Shown in pieces: positions 27,233-36,437 of a DNA stretch of 64,000 nt. Both the position numbers and the translations under genes were made by a program. The number at the start of each line of letters is the position of its first letter. Position 1 is the first letter of the stretch. The notes under the pieces are model-generated. The model made no database searches and was not told the origin of the DNA. It saw nothing but the letters and a program-made list of their open reading frames with translations. This stretch comes from Paraglaciecola marina (lineage in GTDB: Bacteria; Pseudomonadota; Gammaproteobacteria; Enterobacterales; Alteromonadaceae). The stretch lies in NCBI RefSeq assembly GCF_004360155.1, contig NZ_SAIS01000009.1:1-64000 (forward strand), given 5' to 3'.

Positions 27233-28081
27233 ATGAAGAATAAAAGTATGTATTTAACGTATAGGTTTATTAGCGTCTCACTCATTATTGTTGGAGCAAC
27301 TTTGCTGACAATTAATCTTATTGGCTTAACTAAAAATATCCGAAGCGAGTTTGTCCACAAGACAGATACAAGGTTTGATAATGAGAAGCTGATAACATTT
27401 GAAGAAGCAATGGAAACATTACCTAAAGGTGATAAAGAACAGTCAGATGATTACTTATTAAGGCTTACAAAAGTCATATCAGAAAGCCTTTTGCATATTA
27501 ACTGGCATGCAGAAGAAGATACAGATAGGTTTCATCAACTCATACCTATATGGGAAAACTATTTTATTTATTTCATGGGGAAGTTTTCTAACATTCCCGA
27601 GTATCAAAAATATCACTATGCTGATTATGAGCGCAGTATTAGAAGAGGAGTAGGTATCTGTGGTGATGCATCTATGGTGATGTCCCAATTACTTACTCAG
27701 TCTAATATAAAGAATAAAATAATTTCATTTCCTGGTCATGTTGTAGTCATGGCTCAAACCAGTGACAATAATGAAATAGTGTTGGATCCTGATTATGGCG
27801 TTGTATTACCTTATACACTCAGTGAAATAAACCAACAGCCTGCCCTAATAGGAGATTTTTATACACAAGCGGGATATAAAGCGTCTGATGTAAGAGTATT
27901 GCAGCGCATTTATGGTAACTCTTATCAAAAATGGAGTGGAGTTGAACACTTTATCACTAATAAATATTACTTTGAAAAATTAGCTTATGCTTTAAAGTGG
28001 CCTTTCCCTATTTTACTAGTTGTATTTGGACTATTTTTAATGAGATGGAATATGCGAATTACTTCCAATGTTCAAGATTGA
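27233..28081 (+). CDS. Membrane-anchored transglutaminase-like protein
   Basis: The product (282 residues) has one N-terminal helix (about 10-32), a soluble domain of about 215 residues and a C-terminal helix (about 253-272). The soluble part holds a transglutaminase-like triad: Cys in RRGVGICGDASMVM, His in FPGHVVVMAQ and Asp in IVLDPDYGVV. The order and spacing match the superfamily whose bacterial members act as thiol proteases, amide-transfer or peptidase-like enzymes. The domain should face the periplasm. It follows the ligase-like gene and overlaps the end of the convergent sulfotransferase gene by 23 bases. Specific substrate unknown; a role in glycan-protein coupling is only a guess from position. 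Confidence 0.7.
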   Translation: MKNKSMYLTYRFISVSLIIVGATLLTINLIGLTKNIRSEFVHKTDTRFDNEKLITFEEAMETLPKGDKEQSDDYLLRLTKVISESLLHINWHAEEDTDRFHQLIPIWENYFIYFMGKFSNIPEYQKYHYADYERSIRRGVGICGDASMVMSQLLTQSNIKNKIISFPGHVVVMAQTSDNNEIVLDPDYGVVLPYTLSEINQQPALIGDFYTQAGYKASDVRVLQRIYGNSYQKWSGVEHFITNKYYFEKLAYALKWPFPILLVVFGLFLMRWNMRITSNVQD

Positions 28082-28877
28082 CGCCTAATAAGCTTTCCAG
28101 TTTTTCGATATCTTGTGTGAAATCTTTTTTGTATTCAGCTAGATCATTTTTGTTATTAGTTTTTGAATTGCCTTGAAATTTTTTCTTTATCAACTCAGAA
28201 AAAGGAGACTTTTTCACAAGTTCGATGATAAAACTTAAGCCTAGGCGGTTAAGTTTATCTTGTAAATCAGGCAGCACTATACGATTAATTCTCTGATTAA
28301 TTTTCTCAGGAACGAAGTCAACGTTAACATCAATAAATTTATAAACGCTAGAAACAAAGTTCTCAGGTTGCTTACTGATATCATCGTAAAACTTAACTAA
28401 GACATGTTTATTACCAAATATTTCAAATACATTTTGTAAATGTTGTGATTGATTGCTTAGATATTTAATCACATTAAACTGCTGGTAAGCATCCTTGAAA
28501 CTCAGACCTTGAAAAGGCCCCATAGAACTAAGTTGATAGTGAGAAAAGGCTCTAGACACGGGTTCACGTAAAATAAAAATAATTTTCACGTTAGGATAAT
28601 GCTCTTTTATCCTTAATAACGCAGTTTTGTCGTGATAATAGTTTGGGGTAACTTCACCTACAACTAAGTTTTTATTGTTTTCATCGGCTTCTAAGAAATG
28701 GGACTGGTAGTACTCCAATCCTTTTTCATAATGGGTATTAAAAAAGTGTAATTCTTTTTGTTCAGGTACGAATACGTCAGGGTGTTCTGATAAACATTCA
28801 TGTAGCCAAGTCGTTCCAGCTCTCTGTGAACCGATACAAATAAAATGGGGTTTTTCAATTGGCGAGTTCTTCTTCAT
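28059..28877 (-). CDS. Sulfotransferase (PAPS-dependent)
   Basis: The product (272 residues) has the 5'-phosphosulfate loop IGSQRAGTTWL (about 15-25) and the 3'-phosphate-binding REPVSRAFSHYQ (about 105-116), the defining pair of the Sulfotransfer_1 family. FFNTHYEKG and GEVTPNYY lie between them as in carbohydrate sulfotransferases. It should put sulfate from PAPS on a hydroxyl of the polysaccharide or its precursor. The gene stands alone on the minus strand, overlapping the convergent transglutaminase-like gene at its 3' end. A second, differently built sulfotransferase is at 41195-42241. Confidence 0.9.
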   Translation of the reverse strand: MKKNSPIEKPHFICIGSQRAGTTWLHECLSEHPDVFVPEQKELHFFNTHYEKGLEYYQSHFLEADENNKNLVVGEVTPNYYHDKTALLRIKEHYPNVKIIFILREPVSRAFSHYQLSSMGPFQGLSFKDAYQQFNVIKYLSNQSQHLQNVFEIFGNKHVLVKFYDDISKQPENFVSSVYKFIDVNVDFVPEKINQRINRIVLPDLQDKLNRLGLSFIIELVKKSPFSELIKKKFQGNSKTNNKNDLAEYKKDFTQDIEKLESLLGVNLEHWK

Positions 28878-29438
28878 AATTCAAAAATCTATCATTACTA
28901 CACTTTTTATTAGTCTACGTCGTCAGCGGGAACAGTACAAATAGATATTTAAATGATGTAATCATAGTGAATTTTTAATATATTTTTCAAGTGATACATC
29001 ACAAGTAATATAGCTTTGGGGGGACTTACAACAAAGTTTAGAATAGTTCTGTTGCTGGTTTGGCTGTCTATTGATGATAGGCTCCCTAATAGACGGCTGA
29101 TCTAGTATTTTTTCACGTCTCTTTGATATCTATCAGAACCAAGTGTGTAGACATCATTATGCTGTAATAGCTTGACTGTAAAGCGCTTTAAGTAAACTTT
29201 TAATTTGTTGAGACGAGTAAATTCTAGTTTATCTTAAATTACCATCATAACTGTAAGACATCAGTTTAGTTGGTAAAACAGTTTGTAGTTAATAATGAAG
29301 TGTTCTTTTTGTGGATAAGTTTGATTTTAAATTTTTATAGTACATTGGATTAGATATGCCGAGTATGTATCTATAGTGCTTTAATTGGTATGGTAAAAAA
29401 AGGAGAAATCTCTAGAATGTAACAAGCTGATACACTTA
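28878..29438. other. Gene-free divergent region with a start-stop element
   Basis: These 561 bases hold no convincing ORF, RNA or repeat. A notable feature lies at the right end: AAAAGGAG (about 29398-29405) is followed by ATG at 29417 and an immediate TAA, so a well-formed ribosome site serves a one-codon reading frame 19 bases before the AMP-ligase gene. Confidence 0.5.
29398..29422 (+). promoter_or_regulatory. Ribosome site followed by an ATG-TAA start-stop pair
   Basis: AAGGAG at 29400-29405 lies 11 bases before ATG-TAA (29417-29422). The annotated start of the AMP-ligase gene at 29439 has no comparable ribosome site of its own, so ribosomes may load here and reinitiate downstream. This is an inference from spacing; the element could also be chance. 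Confidence 0.35.
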
Positions 29439-31130
29439 ATGACAACTGAGGCAATTCGCTCAATGCCGACATTATTTAGCCATATTTATACTTTTAGGCA
29501 CAATACAGCCGTAATTAATGATAGCGGAGAGCATTATAGTTACGCGAAATTATATGCTGATGCAATAGTATGTACCGAACAGTTAGGGCAAGAGTCAAAG
29601 CTTGTTTTTATTAACGCTCGAAACAATTATTCAACAGTTGTTGCCTATGTAGCCTGTATGTTAGGAGGCCATCCTGTTTTATTAGTCGCTGCTGATAACC
29701 CTCAACAACTTGAAGAGCTCGTTAATTCATACCAGCCTAACTTCATTGTTAATACTCTTACAGACACACCTGAATTTAAAGTCTACAACTCGAAAACAGT
29801 TCAATTGCATAACGAGCTTTGTTTACTCTTGAGTACATCGGGATCGACAGGCTCTCCTAAATTAGTCAAGATATCACATAGCAATATTATATCTAATAGT
29901 GACGCTATCATTCGTTACTTAGAGGTAACCACTACTGACCGTGCTATTACCTCATTGCCTATTCATTATTCTTATGGGTTATCAATCTTAAATATTCATC
30001 TACGAGTAGGAGCTTCAATTGTCCTTACGGATTTGTCTGTGACAAATGAAAATTTTTGGAAAATTTACAAACAATTTAGCGTGACGAGTTTTTCTGGTGT
30101 GCCTTATAGTTTCCAAGCATTATTATCGGTCAATTTTGATTTCTCATCAGCTCCATCTACTCGTTATGTTACTCAAGCAGGAGGGAAATTATCTCAAAAT
30201 GTTATATTGCATTTTGCTAATCAATTAAAACTCACCAACAAACTATTTTTTATAATGTACGGCCAAACTGAAGCATCCCCACGGATTAGTTATTTACCTC
30301 CAGATCAGGTATTTGAGCATTCAGATTGTATTGGTATTGCAATATATGGTGGTAGTTTAACGTTACATGACGATAAGGAAAAAGAGATTACGGACTCAGG
30401 AGTTGCTGGGGAGTTAATTTATCGCGGTCCTAACATAATGATGGGTTATGCACTTGGTCAGAATGATTTCGCTTCAATGGAGTATATGGAAGCCTTACAT
30501 ACTGGCGATATCGCATTAAGAAAAAGCAATGGGCTGTTTAAAATTATTGGTCGCGTGTCTCGTTTTGTTAAACCTTTTGGGATACGAGTTAATTTAGATG
30601 ATATTCAAAATAACTTATCAAATACAGACGCCATCGTTGCTGTAACCGGAAATGATGAGAAAATATTAGTTGTAATTCAAACAGAGAACGAAACTTTAAT
30701 TTCATCAATTTCTCATCAAATATCATTAAGTTATACATTGCCCCTTGAAGTTTTTCAAATCGAGATGGTAAGTACAATACCTAGATTATCAAACGACAAG
30801 TTTGACTATAAATATCTTCTAAAGCTATTTGTAGAAGATGTTAAGCAAAAATCAAATACACGGTTATTTTTAGATGAATTTAAAAAAGAAGTCCTTATAT
30901 TATTAGGGGTAGCTGCACAGCCTTGGAACAGTGTTGCAGATATATATAGCTCTATTCTAAATAACCCTACATGCGATGATTTAAGTACGTTTAGGTCTCT
31001 CTCCGGTGACTCCTTATCATACGTTGCTGTTTCAAGTGCACTTAACCAATACCTTGGTAATTTACCTGACAACTGGCACAACATGAGTATTCAATCATTA
31101 CAAGATTTAAGGTATGGCAATGAGTTTTAA
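29439..31130 (+). CDS. AMP-forming acyl ligase fused to a carrier-like domain
   Basis: The product (563 residues) is an adenylate-forming ligase: P-loop LSTSGSTGSPK (131-141), YGQTEASPR (A5), LHTGDIALR (A7), IGRVSRFVKPFGIRV (A8, hinge) and a Lys in NDKFDYK near 450 (A10). After about 475 a short helical domain follows with FRSLSGDSLSYVAV, where Ser525 sits as the phosphopantetheine Ser does in carrier domains. The pair resembles DltA and DltC in one chain. It probably activates an acyl or amino-acyl group and loads it on its own carrier for the membrane acyltransferase encoded next, whose start overlaps this gene by 17 bases. Substrate unknown. Confidence 0.75.
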   Translation: MTTEAIRSMPTLFSHIYTFRHNTAVINDSGEHYSYAKLYADAIVCTEQLGQESKLVFINARNNYSTVVAYVACMLGGHPVLLVAADNPQQLEELVNSYQPNFIVNTLTDTPEFKVYNSKTVQLHNELCLLLSTSGSTGSPKLVKISHSNIISNSDAIIRYLEVTTTDRAITSLPIHYSYGLSILNIHLRVGASIVLTDLSVTNENFWKIYKQFSVTSFSGVPYSFQALLSVNFDFSSAPSTRYVTQAGGKLSQNVILHFANQLKLTNKLFFIMYGQTEASPRISYLPPDQVFEHSDCIGIAIYGGSLTLHDDKEKEITDSGVAGELIYRGPNIMMGYALGQNDFASMEYMEALHTGDIALRKSNGLFKIIGRVSRFVKPFGIRVNLDDIQNNLSNTDAIVAVTGNDEKILVVIQTENETLISSISHQISLSYTLPLEVFQIEMVSTIPRLSNDKFDYKYLLKLFVEDVKQKSNTRLFLDEFKKEVLILLGVAAQPWNSVADIYSSILNNPTCDDLSTFRSLSGDSLSYVAVSSALNQYLGNLPDNWHNMSIQSLQDLRYGNEF

Positions 31131-32109
31131 TTACTTTACTTCGTTTCGCACAATTGAAGTTACAGATTTCCTGAAAGCGTTAGGAATATGTTTAGTGGTA
31201 CTTAATCACTCTAGTTGGCATAATCTAGAAGGTGGTCTTAATATCCTGATACTCATATCTGGACTAAATTTTGCGCGTTTTTCCTTAAAGAAAGGTAACA
31301 CAGAACTAGCTGTAGATATTGCAAGGTTACTTAAAAAGTTATTGATACCCAGTTTATTACTAATGGGATTTTATAGTTTACTTTTCAATAAGTTTGATTG
31401 GAAAGAGATTATGCTAATTAGTAACTTTTTCTATACTCAAAAAATAGCTGCTTTCCCTGTTTGGTATGTACAAGTGATTACTCAGCTAATGTTAGTAATC
31501 GCCGTAAGCGCATTTATGTTCAATTTTGCTAAGTGGACTCGCATATCGCTTTTGGGTTTTAGCCTTGTAATGTTAATTTTTTCAATATTGATTCCACCAT
31601 TTATAGATCAATATATAAGTAGTGCAGAGCTTTTTTGGAAGTTACCTCACTATATTGCTTGGAATTTTATATTGGGTTGGGTTGTGTGGGCATGTATTGA
31701 GGACGAAAATCAATCACCATTAAAATTATGTATATGTTGGTTACTGATTGTTATTAGTGCATTTATTGTGTTTCAAATATACCAAGATATCTCAATAAAT
31801 CGATTTTTAATATTCTCTAGCTTCGCGACAGTGCTTTTATTGTTTAAAAAAATACAGGTACCAACAATTTTTTATCGACTAATTGTAATTTTAGCTAGTG
31901 CTGTGTTTTACATTTTCTTATTACACGGCGGTATCATGTATGTCATTCAAATTTTGATGAGAGACCATTTTAGTTATGCCACCATCGCTGTGTGTAAATT
32001 TTTTATATCAATATCATTATGCTGTATGCTTTTTATACTAATTACTGCGACTTTAAATGCTTTGAAGACCGTTAGAGAAAGTTCGAGTAAAATGAGTAAC
32101 AACAACTAG
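31114..32109 (+). CDS. Acyltransferase-3-like integral membrane protein
   Basis: The product (331 residues) has about 10 helices. Near its N-terminus, VTDFLKALGICLVVLNHSSWHN carries the conserved His that lies in the first helix of the acyltransferase 3 (OafA/NodX) family; the usual Arg motif is less clear. Such proteins move acyl groups across or at the membrane on to polysaccharide. Overlap with the ligase-carrier gene argues that it takes its acyl group from that protein and not from a free acyl-CoA, in the way DltB depends on DltC. The in-frame ATG at 31120 is an alternative start. Confidence 0.75.
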   Translation: MAMSFNYFTSFRTIEVTDFLKALGICLVVLNHSSWHNLEGGLNILILISGLNFARFSLKKGNTELAVDIARLLKKLLIPSLLLMGFYSLLFNKFDWKEIMLISNFFYTQKIAAFPVWYVQVITQLMLVIAVSAFMFNFAKWTRISLLGFSLVMLIFSILIPPFIDQYISSAELFWKLPHYIAWNFILGWVVWACIEDENQSPLKLCICWLLIVISAFIVFQIYQDISINRFLIFSSFATVLLLFKKIQVPTIFYRLIVILASAVFYIFLLHGGIMYVIQILMRDHFSYATIAVCKFFISISLCCMLFILITATLNALKTVRESSSKMSNNN

Positions 32110-32194
32110 CAAAATGGCTTAGTCAAGTATGATGACATCAGGTATTAGGGGGGAGTCTTAAATTTAGAGGGCTGATTATATCAACTCTATAATT

Positions 32195-33091
32195 TTACTT
32201 TTTTTTGCCTCTTAACTGGCTCTTTAAATAATTATATCCGCCATATATACGTTTCTTCCACTTGTAGATACTCCCATCAGTTGGCGCTTCATTATTGTCT
32301 TTATTAAAATATGATTTAACATCATGTGATAAATCCCAATAAATCATTTTTATGGCATTAAATTCAAAAGATATTAAGTATTTGACTAAAAAAGCTCCTT
32401 GGCCAATTAAGTAGTTTCTTTTTAAAGTAATCCTAGCGTCTTCTGAGCGACGGCCATGGTTATGATAAACAAACCAATCAGGGCAATAGATAATATCTTT
32501 TCCACTCAACCAAATGCGGTAATAATAGTCCGTGTCTTCCGCCGAGCCACATTTACTTCCTGCGCCAAGGTAGGTGTCAAACTTCCCTATTGTATCCATG
32601 ACATCTTTTGAAAATAACATACAGCAACCATGTACAAACCCAAATAAGTTCAAACCACCTGTATATTTTTCGTGCTCTTTACTTGTTTTGATTGTTATTG
32701 GTAAGTCTTGATCGTTAAATAATTCAACTCGGCCACCAATCATCCCAGCATTTGGATATTGTTGAATACTCGTGAGCAGATTAATTAAAAAGCTTTCTGG
32801 TAAAACCAGATCATCGTCAATAGTGCAAATATAATCAGTGTTGACTGCAATTGCATCTATGGCTGCATTTCTGGCGTTACTTAAACCTTTTTTCTTTTGG
32901 TTTATATAAGATAATTCAAAAGGGCATTCAATAGTATCGACCAAGTTTTTGAGATTCCCATCCCCACTATTATCTACTAACAAAATACTGAAACTAATTT
33001 CGGTTGAGGGAGTTATTTGGGCGATTGAGTCGAAAAGGCGACGAATATCATTATGCCTGTTTAAGGTGGGAATGATGCCAACCAATTTCAT
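32195..33091 (-). CDS. Family 2 glycosyltransferase
   Basis: The product (298 residues) is a GT-A fold inverting transferase: KLVGIIPTLNRHNDIRRLFDSI at the N-terminus, the DXD-type metal motif in ICTIDDDLVLPESF (about 93-106) and the acceptor-side GSAEDTDYYYRIWLSGKDI with its ED pair. There is no membrane helix. It is the last gene of the long leftward operon; an 86-base gap separates it from the PP-loop gene upstream. The sugar transferred cannot be told. Downstream, a convergent acyltransferase gene ends 85 bases away. Confidence 0.87.
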   Translation of the reverse strand: MKLVGIIPTLNRHNDIRRLFDSIAQITPSTEISFSILLVDNSGDGNLKNLVDTIECPFELSYINQKKKGLSNARNAAIDAIAVNTDYICTIDDDLVLPESFLINLLTSIQQYPNAGMIGGRVELFNDQDLPITIKTSKEHEKYTGGLNLFGFVHGCCMLFSKDVMDTIGKFDTYLGAGSKCGSAEDTDYYYRIWLSGKDIIYCPDWFVYHNHGRRSEDARITLKRNYLIGQGAFLVKYLISFEFNAIKMIYWDLSHDVKSYFNKDNNEAPTDGSIYKWKKRIYGGYNYLKSQLRGKKK

Positions 33092-33177
33092 TTATTGCCT
33101 ACTCTATTGATGCTATGTTGCTAACTTGCCTAGTTTATCTGAATATTTAAATGAAATCTTATTACTAAGGAAATATT

Positions 33178-34362
33178 TTAATCTCTGCCAAGTAAGGCCT
33201 TCAGATACCTCCTAACTCTATGATGAAGTGGTGGGCTAGGAGGCTTTTTGTTTAAAGCGTAAGTTAACGCCTCGCTTAATTCCGCTTTTTCTGGAAACTG
33301 TGTTAAGGCTTTTAGATTTTCTAATACAAACTTTCTGGCACTGTGGCTGTTTATAGGCATAGCTCTAACTTTCTCAAAGGTGAGTTTGTCGGGAAAAGCG
33401 GCGCTTCGATCTAGCGCATCATATATCTCTAAATTAATCATAGTACGAATACATTTTTCACATTTACAACAATTATAAGTACTGTCTGGATTTCGCCAAC
33501 ATACTCTGAGGCTTTCAAGGGCTAAATTATTTGTAGCAATTAGCTTGGCCTTATCGATTCTTTTGGCTTCACAGCCATCATGAATAAAAGCTAAGCTCGA
33601 AGAACTCCATTGTGGATCTAACAAGGGGTGGGTGCCCCAAGGAAATAGGTTGCCATAATGATAAGATGAAGGAATGGTAATAGTTTCAAACTCGTGGCTT
33701 AACAAGTGACCTATGCTTATTAACGCGGCGCCATGTCCTAATTCACCCCAAGTCACATATTTATCTAAGTAATCTCGTAGATTAGTCTCGATTTCAATGA
33801 GATTGACATTATTTTGTTCCGCAACCTTGTGGAGTTGAGCAGACGTTTTTGCTCTTAATTCATGATCTGAGAGTTTAATGTCATAACCATGTACAAATAT
33901 CAGATCTGTAATTTTGCTTTGGTGCTTTAGAAAACTGTAAAACGAGTCCATTCCACCAGAGAAAAACATACCGTGTCTTTTAAATTTTTGAGGGTTAACC
34001 TTAGTTTCAGAGGAATTAATTACAGGGATAGAGGTAGCCTGGTTGTGCTCAAAGTCTACTTGAGTAAAGTTTTCATGCCAGCTTTTGTAAATATTTTGAA
34101 CCGTGTACTGACCAGCTTTAAAGTTTGTATCTAATTCTGCTTCTAACAATACTTTGGGTATTCCTTGTTGCATGGCTGGTAGTAATGTAACCGTAGCTTC
34201 CACCTCTGCAGACATAACTAAAGGGTGTTTACTTTTAAAATATATTTCTTGGGGGGCAGATGTGTTCTGAATGTTCACAACAAAACCAGCTCCATCAAGT
34301 AGTGAGCTTGATGAAACATTGAGCTGAGAACTCTTAAGCTTGTTAGGCATACTCTGTTCCAT
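33178..34362 (-). CDS. PP-loop ATP pyrophosphatase of unknown role in the glycan locus
   Basis: The product (394 residues) has the PP-loop SGGMDS (135-140) of the adenine nucleotide alpha hydrolase superfamily, shared by QueC, asparagine synthetase B and tRNA thiolases. A CCKCEKC cluster near 305, with C in VCWRNPDSTYNC upstream, forms a probable zinc or iron-sulfur site as in QueC. An N-terminal domain of about 125 residues is beta-rich and unlike QueC. The enzyme should activate a carboxylate or amide by adenylation and transfer nitrogen or sulfur. It is coupled to the pyruvyltransferase-family gene upstream (TAATG), so its substrate is probably a sugar of the repeat unit. It is not a queuosine gene by context. 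Confidence 0.65.
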   Translation of the reverse strand: MEQSMPNKLKSSQLNVSSSSLLDGAGFVVNIQNTSAPQEIYFKSKHPLVMSAEVEATVTLLPAMQQGIPKVLLEAELDTNFKAGQYTVQNIYKSWHENFTQVDFEHNQATSIPVINSSETKVNPQKFKRHGMFFSGGMDSFYSFLKHQSKITDLIFVHGYDIKLSDHELRAKTSAQLHKVAEQNNVNLIEIETNLRDYLDKYVTWGELGHGAALISIGHLLSHEFETITIPSSYHYGNLFPWGTHPLLDPQWSSSSLAFIHDGCEAKRIDKAKLIATNNLALESLRVCWRNPDSTYNCCKCEKCIRTMINLEIYDALDRSAAFPDKLTFEKVRAMPINSHSARKFVLENLKALTQFPEKAELSEALTYALNKKPPSPPLHHRVRRYLKALLGRD

Positions 34363-35342
34363 TATAGGTGATCTTTTAAGTCATCGACTTCGTTGAGTAA
34401 GTAAGTTAAATCGGACTCCGTCATCCAGGTATGGTGAAAGTTTGAAATTTTCCCCCCTAAAGAGTCGAAAGTGTAATTTTTCACCCCAAGTAGAGTGCTC
34501 ATTATAAAAGCATGCAGACGGTCGGTTACCACTCGTTCACCTTGACTAAGCAATGCTATTCCTCTGGTGAGATTGGTGTGTGCATAATGTAGTCGTAGCT
34601 TTTCATAAAATGGTTGTATTAACTTGGTTTGGCTAGGATAGCGTTTGATTAAGTAGCATAACCAAAGGTTTAGTTTGCTCTGTAATGGGGCTTTTTCGAC
34701 AACCCAATCAGAACAAGAGTAGGTTAGCGCCTTGGCTTTTAGCAATTGGTTAATTGCCTCAGTTTTATTCACTAAAAGTTCTTTGTCTTCACGAAGTAAG
34801 CAGAACACATCAGACTTAGCTGGCAGACGCACTATCGTTGGTAAATAGAAAGCCATATCGGGTATTAGCTTAGTTGCACAACTGAAATTGTGTTGCGCAA
34901 ACTCCAAACTTTTTTTATCTCTTACAAACAGTGAATAGTGAGCACATCTTGTTATAGCATCTGCCGTTTCTTTGATTGAATCTTGGGTTTCAAAGTGAAT
35001 GCTTTGCGGAAATTGTATTAACCTTTTATGTGAAAATTCATTCATTATAGCAAGGCGAATTTTTTGGTGACGTTTCCAAAGATCACCAAAATTTCCTCCA
35101 CCTTGAAAAAATATACAATCAGCTTGTTCTAAGAGGTATTTTTGCCCTGTAGCGTAGCTTCTATGATCAATAAAATGCACTTTAGCTCGTGGAAAATGAA
35201 TGTTTAAAAAATTCATTTGTCCCAGAAAAATCGCACTATCACCTACGTTTGGATAATCTGGCGGATCAACTAATACAATATTTAAAATGCTCTCAGGTAG
35301 GCTTGGTAGTAACGCCTGTTTAATTATGTTTTTTAAAAACAT
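34362..35342 (-). CDS. Polysaccharide pyruvyl transferase family protein (copy 1)
   Basis: The product (326 residues) has the family pattern: VLVDPPDYPNVGDSAIFLGQMNFL near the N-terminus, FFQGGGNFGDLWKRHQ (about 78-93), IQFPQSIHF, a central LREDKE and a C-terminal VVTDRLHAFIMSTLLG. Known members add pyruvate ketals from phosphoenolpyruvate to sugars such as galactose or GlcNAc. It is strikingly similar to the adjacent protein at 35454-36437, and the pair is separated by 111 bases. It overlaps the PP-loop gene start. Pyruvylation would add negative charge to the glycan. Confidence 0.88.
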   Translation of the reverse strand: MFLKNIIKQALLPSLPESILNIVLVDPPDYPNVGDSAIFLGQMNFLNIHFPRAKVHFIDHRSYATGQKYLLEQADCIFFQGGGNFGDLWKRHQKIRLAIMNEFSHKRLIQFPQSIHFETQDSIKETADAITRCAHYSLFVRDKKSLEFAQHNFSCATKLIPDMAFYLPTIVRLPAKSDVFCLLREDKELLVNKTEAINQLLKAKALTYSCSDWVVEKAPLQSKLNLWLCYLIKRYPSQTKLIQPFYEKLRLHYAHTNLTRGIALLSQGERVVTDRLHAFIMSTLLGVKNYTFDSLGGKISNFHHTWMTESDLTYLLNEVDDLKDHL

Positions 35343-35453
35343 ATTGCATTTCTAATTAACATCTTAATTTTCCTTAAAAAATGTTGTACAAGCCACGCTA
35401 AACATTCTCTGTACCTATCTTATATTAATGTTACTAGCTCACTCGTCTTCGTA

Positions 35454-36437
35454 CTATTTTATTGTTTCTCTTAAGTCATCCACATCGTCAATTAGATGGG
35501 TAATTGATGCGTCACTTAACCAAGCCTTATAAAAAGACGCTACCTTGCTTCCTAGCGAATCAAAAGTGTAGTTAGTGATGCCTAATAAATGACTCATTAT
35601 CATGGCGTGCAACCTATCGGTTACAACTATTTTTCCTGAGCTTAACAATTTAACCCCTCTTTTTACATTGTCTCGCATATAAAGAATACGGATATATTCG
35701 TAAATAGGTTGCAGTATTGGAGTGATACTAGGATGTAATTTAAACCAGCGACATAATAAGTCATTCAGTTTGGCTTTTAGTGGCGCTTCTTCAATGACCC
35801 AGTCTTCATGCATATGAGTAAGGGCAAGCTCGTCAAGAATGGAAATAATCGCTTTAGTTTTGTCTACTAATAACTCCTTATCTTCTCTTAGTAAGCAAAA
35901 GGTATCTAGGTGCGGTTTCAAACGTGTCAACTTAGGCATATAAAATGCCATATCTGGACTTAAGTTAGTTTTACATGAGAAGTGTTTTTCAGCGAAAGCT
36001 AGGCTATTTTTATCCCTTACAACTAATGTGTAATCTGCACAGTTGTTAATTACCTCAGCCATTTCGACTATATTGTTCTGGTCTTTGAAGTGAATACTCT
36101 GTGGAAATTGCAACATAGGTTTATTAGGAAATTCGCGCATTATTCTGAGGCGTGTGTTTTGATGTCGCTTCCACAAATCCCCCAAATTGCCACCACCATG
36201 AAATAAAATGCAGTCTGCTCGTTCTAATAAATATTTTTGACCATTTGCATAACTTTTGTAATCAACAAAGTTTATTTTTGCTTCTGGAAAGTGCACAGAT
36301 AGAAACGTCATTTCACCATATAATATAGCACTGTCTCCCACATTGGGGTGATCGGGTGGGTCTACCAAAACAATCTTAGTTACGTTTGGTGGTATTGCTG
36401 ACAAAACTTGTTGCCTTATTACTTCTTGTAAAATCAT
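35454..36437 (-). CDS. Polysaccharide pyruvyl transferase family protein (copy 2)
   Basis: The product (327 residues) aligns along its full length by eye with the preceding one: VLVDPPDHPNVGDSAILYGEMTFL, FHGGGNLGDLWKRHQN, LQFPQSIHFK, CLLREDKELLVDKT and VVTDRLHAMIMSHLLG. Both keep the GDSAI, GGGN and TDRLHA motifs, so neither looks decayed. The gene starts by an ATGA overlap with the flippase gene upstream. Tandem duplication followed by divergence is the simplest history; the two may act on different sugars or positions. Confidence 0.88.
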   Translation of the reverse strand: MILQEVIRQQVLSAIPPNVTKIVLVDPPDHPNVGDSAILYGEMTFLSVHFPEAKINFVDYKSYANGQKYLLERADCILFHGGGNLGDLWKRHQNTRLRIMREFPNKPMLQFPQSIHFKDQNNIVEMAEVINNCADYTLVVRDKNSLAFAEKHFSCKTNLSPDMAFYMPKLTRLKPHLDTFCLLREDKELLVDKTKAIISILDELALTHMHEDWVIEEAPLKAKLNDLLCRWFKLHPSITPILQPIYEYIRILYMRDNVKRGVKLLSSGKIVVTDRLHAMIMSHLLGITNYTFDSLGSKVASFYKAWLSDASITHLIDDVDDLRETIK

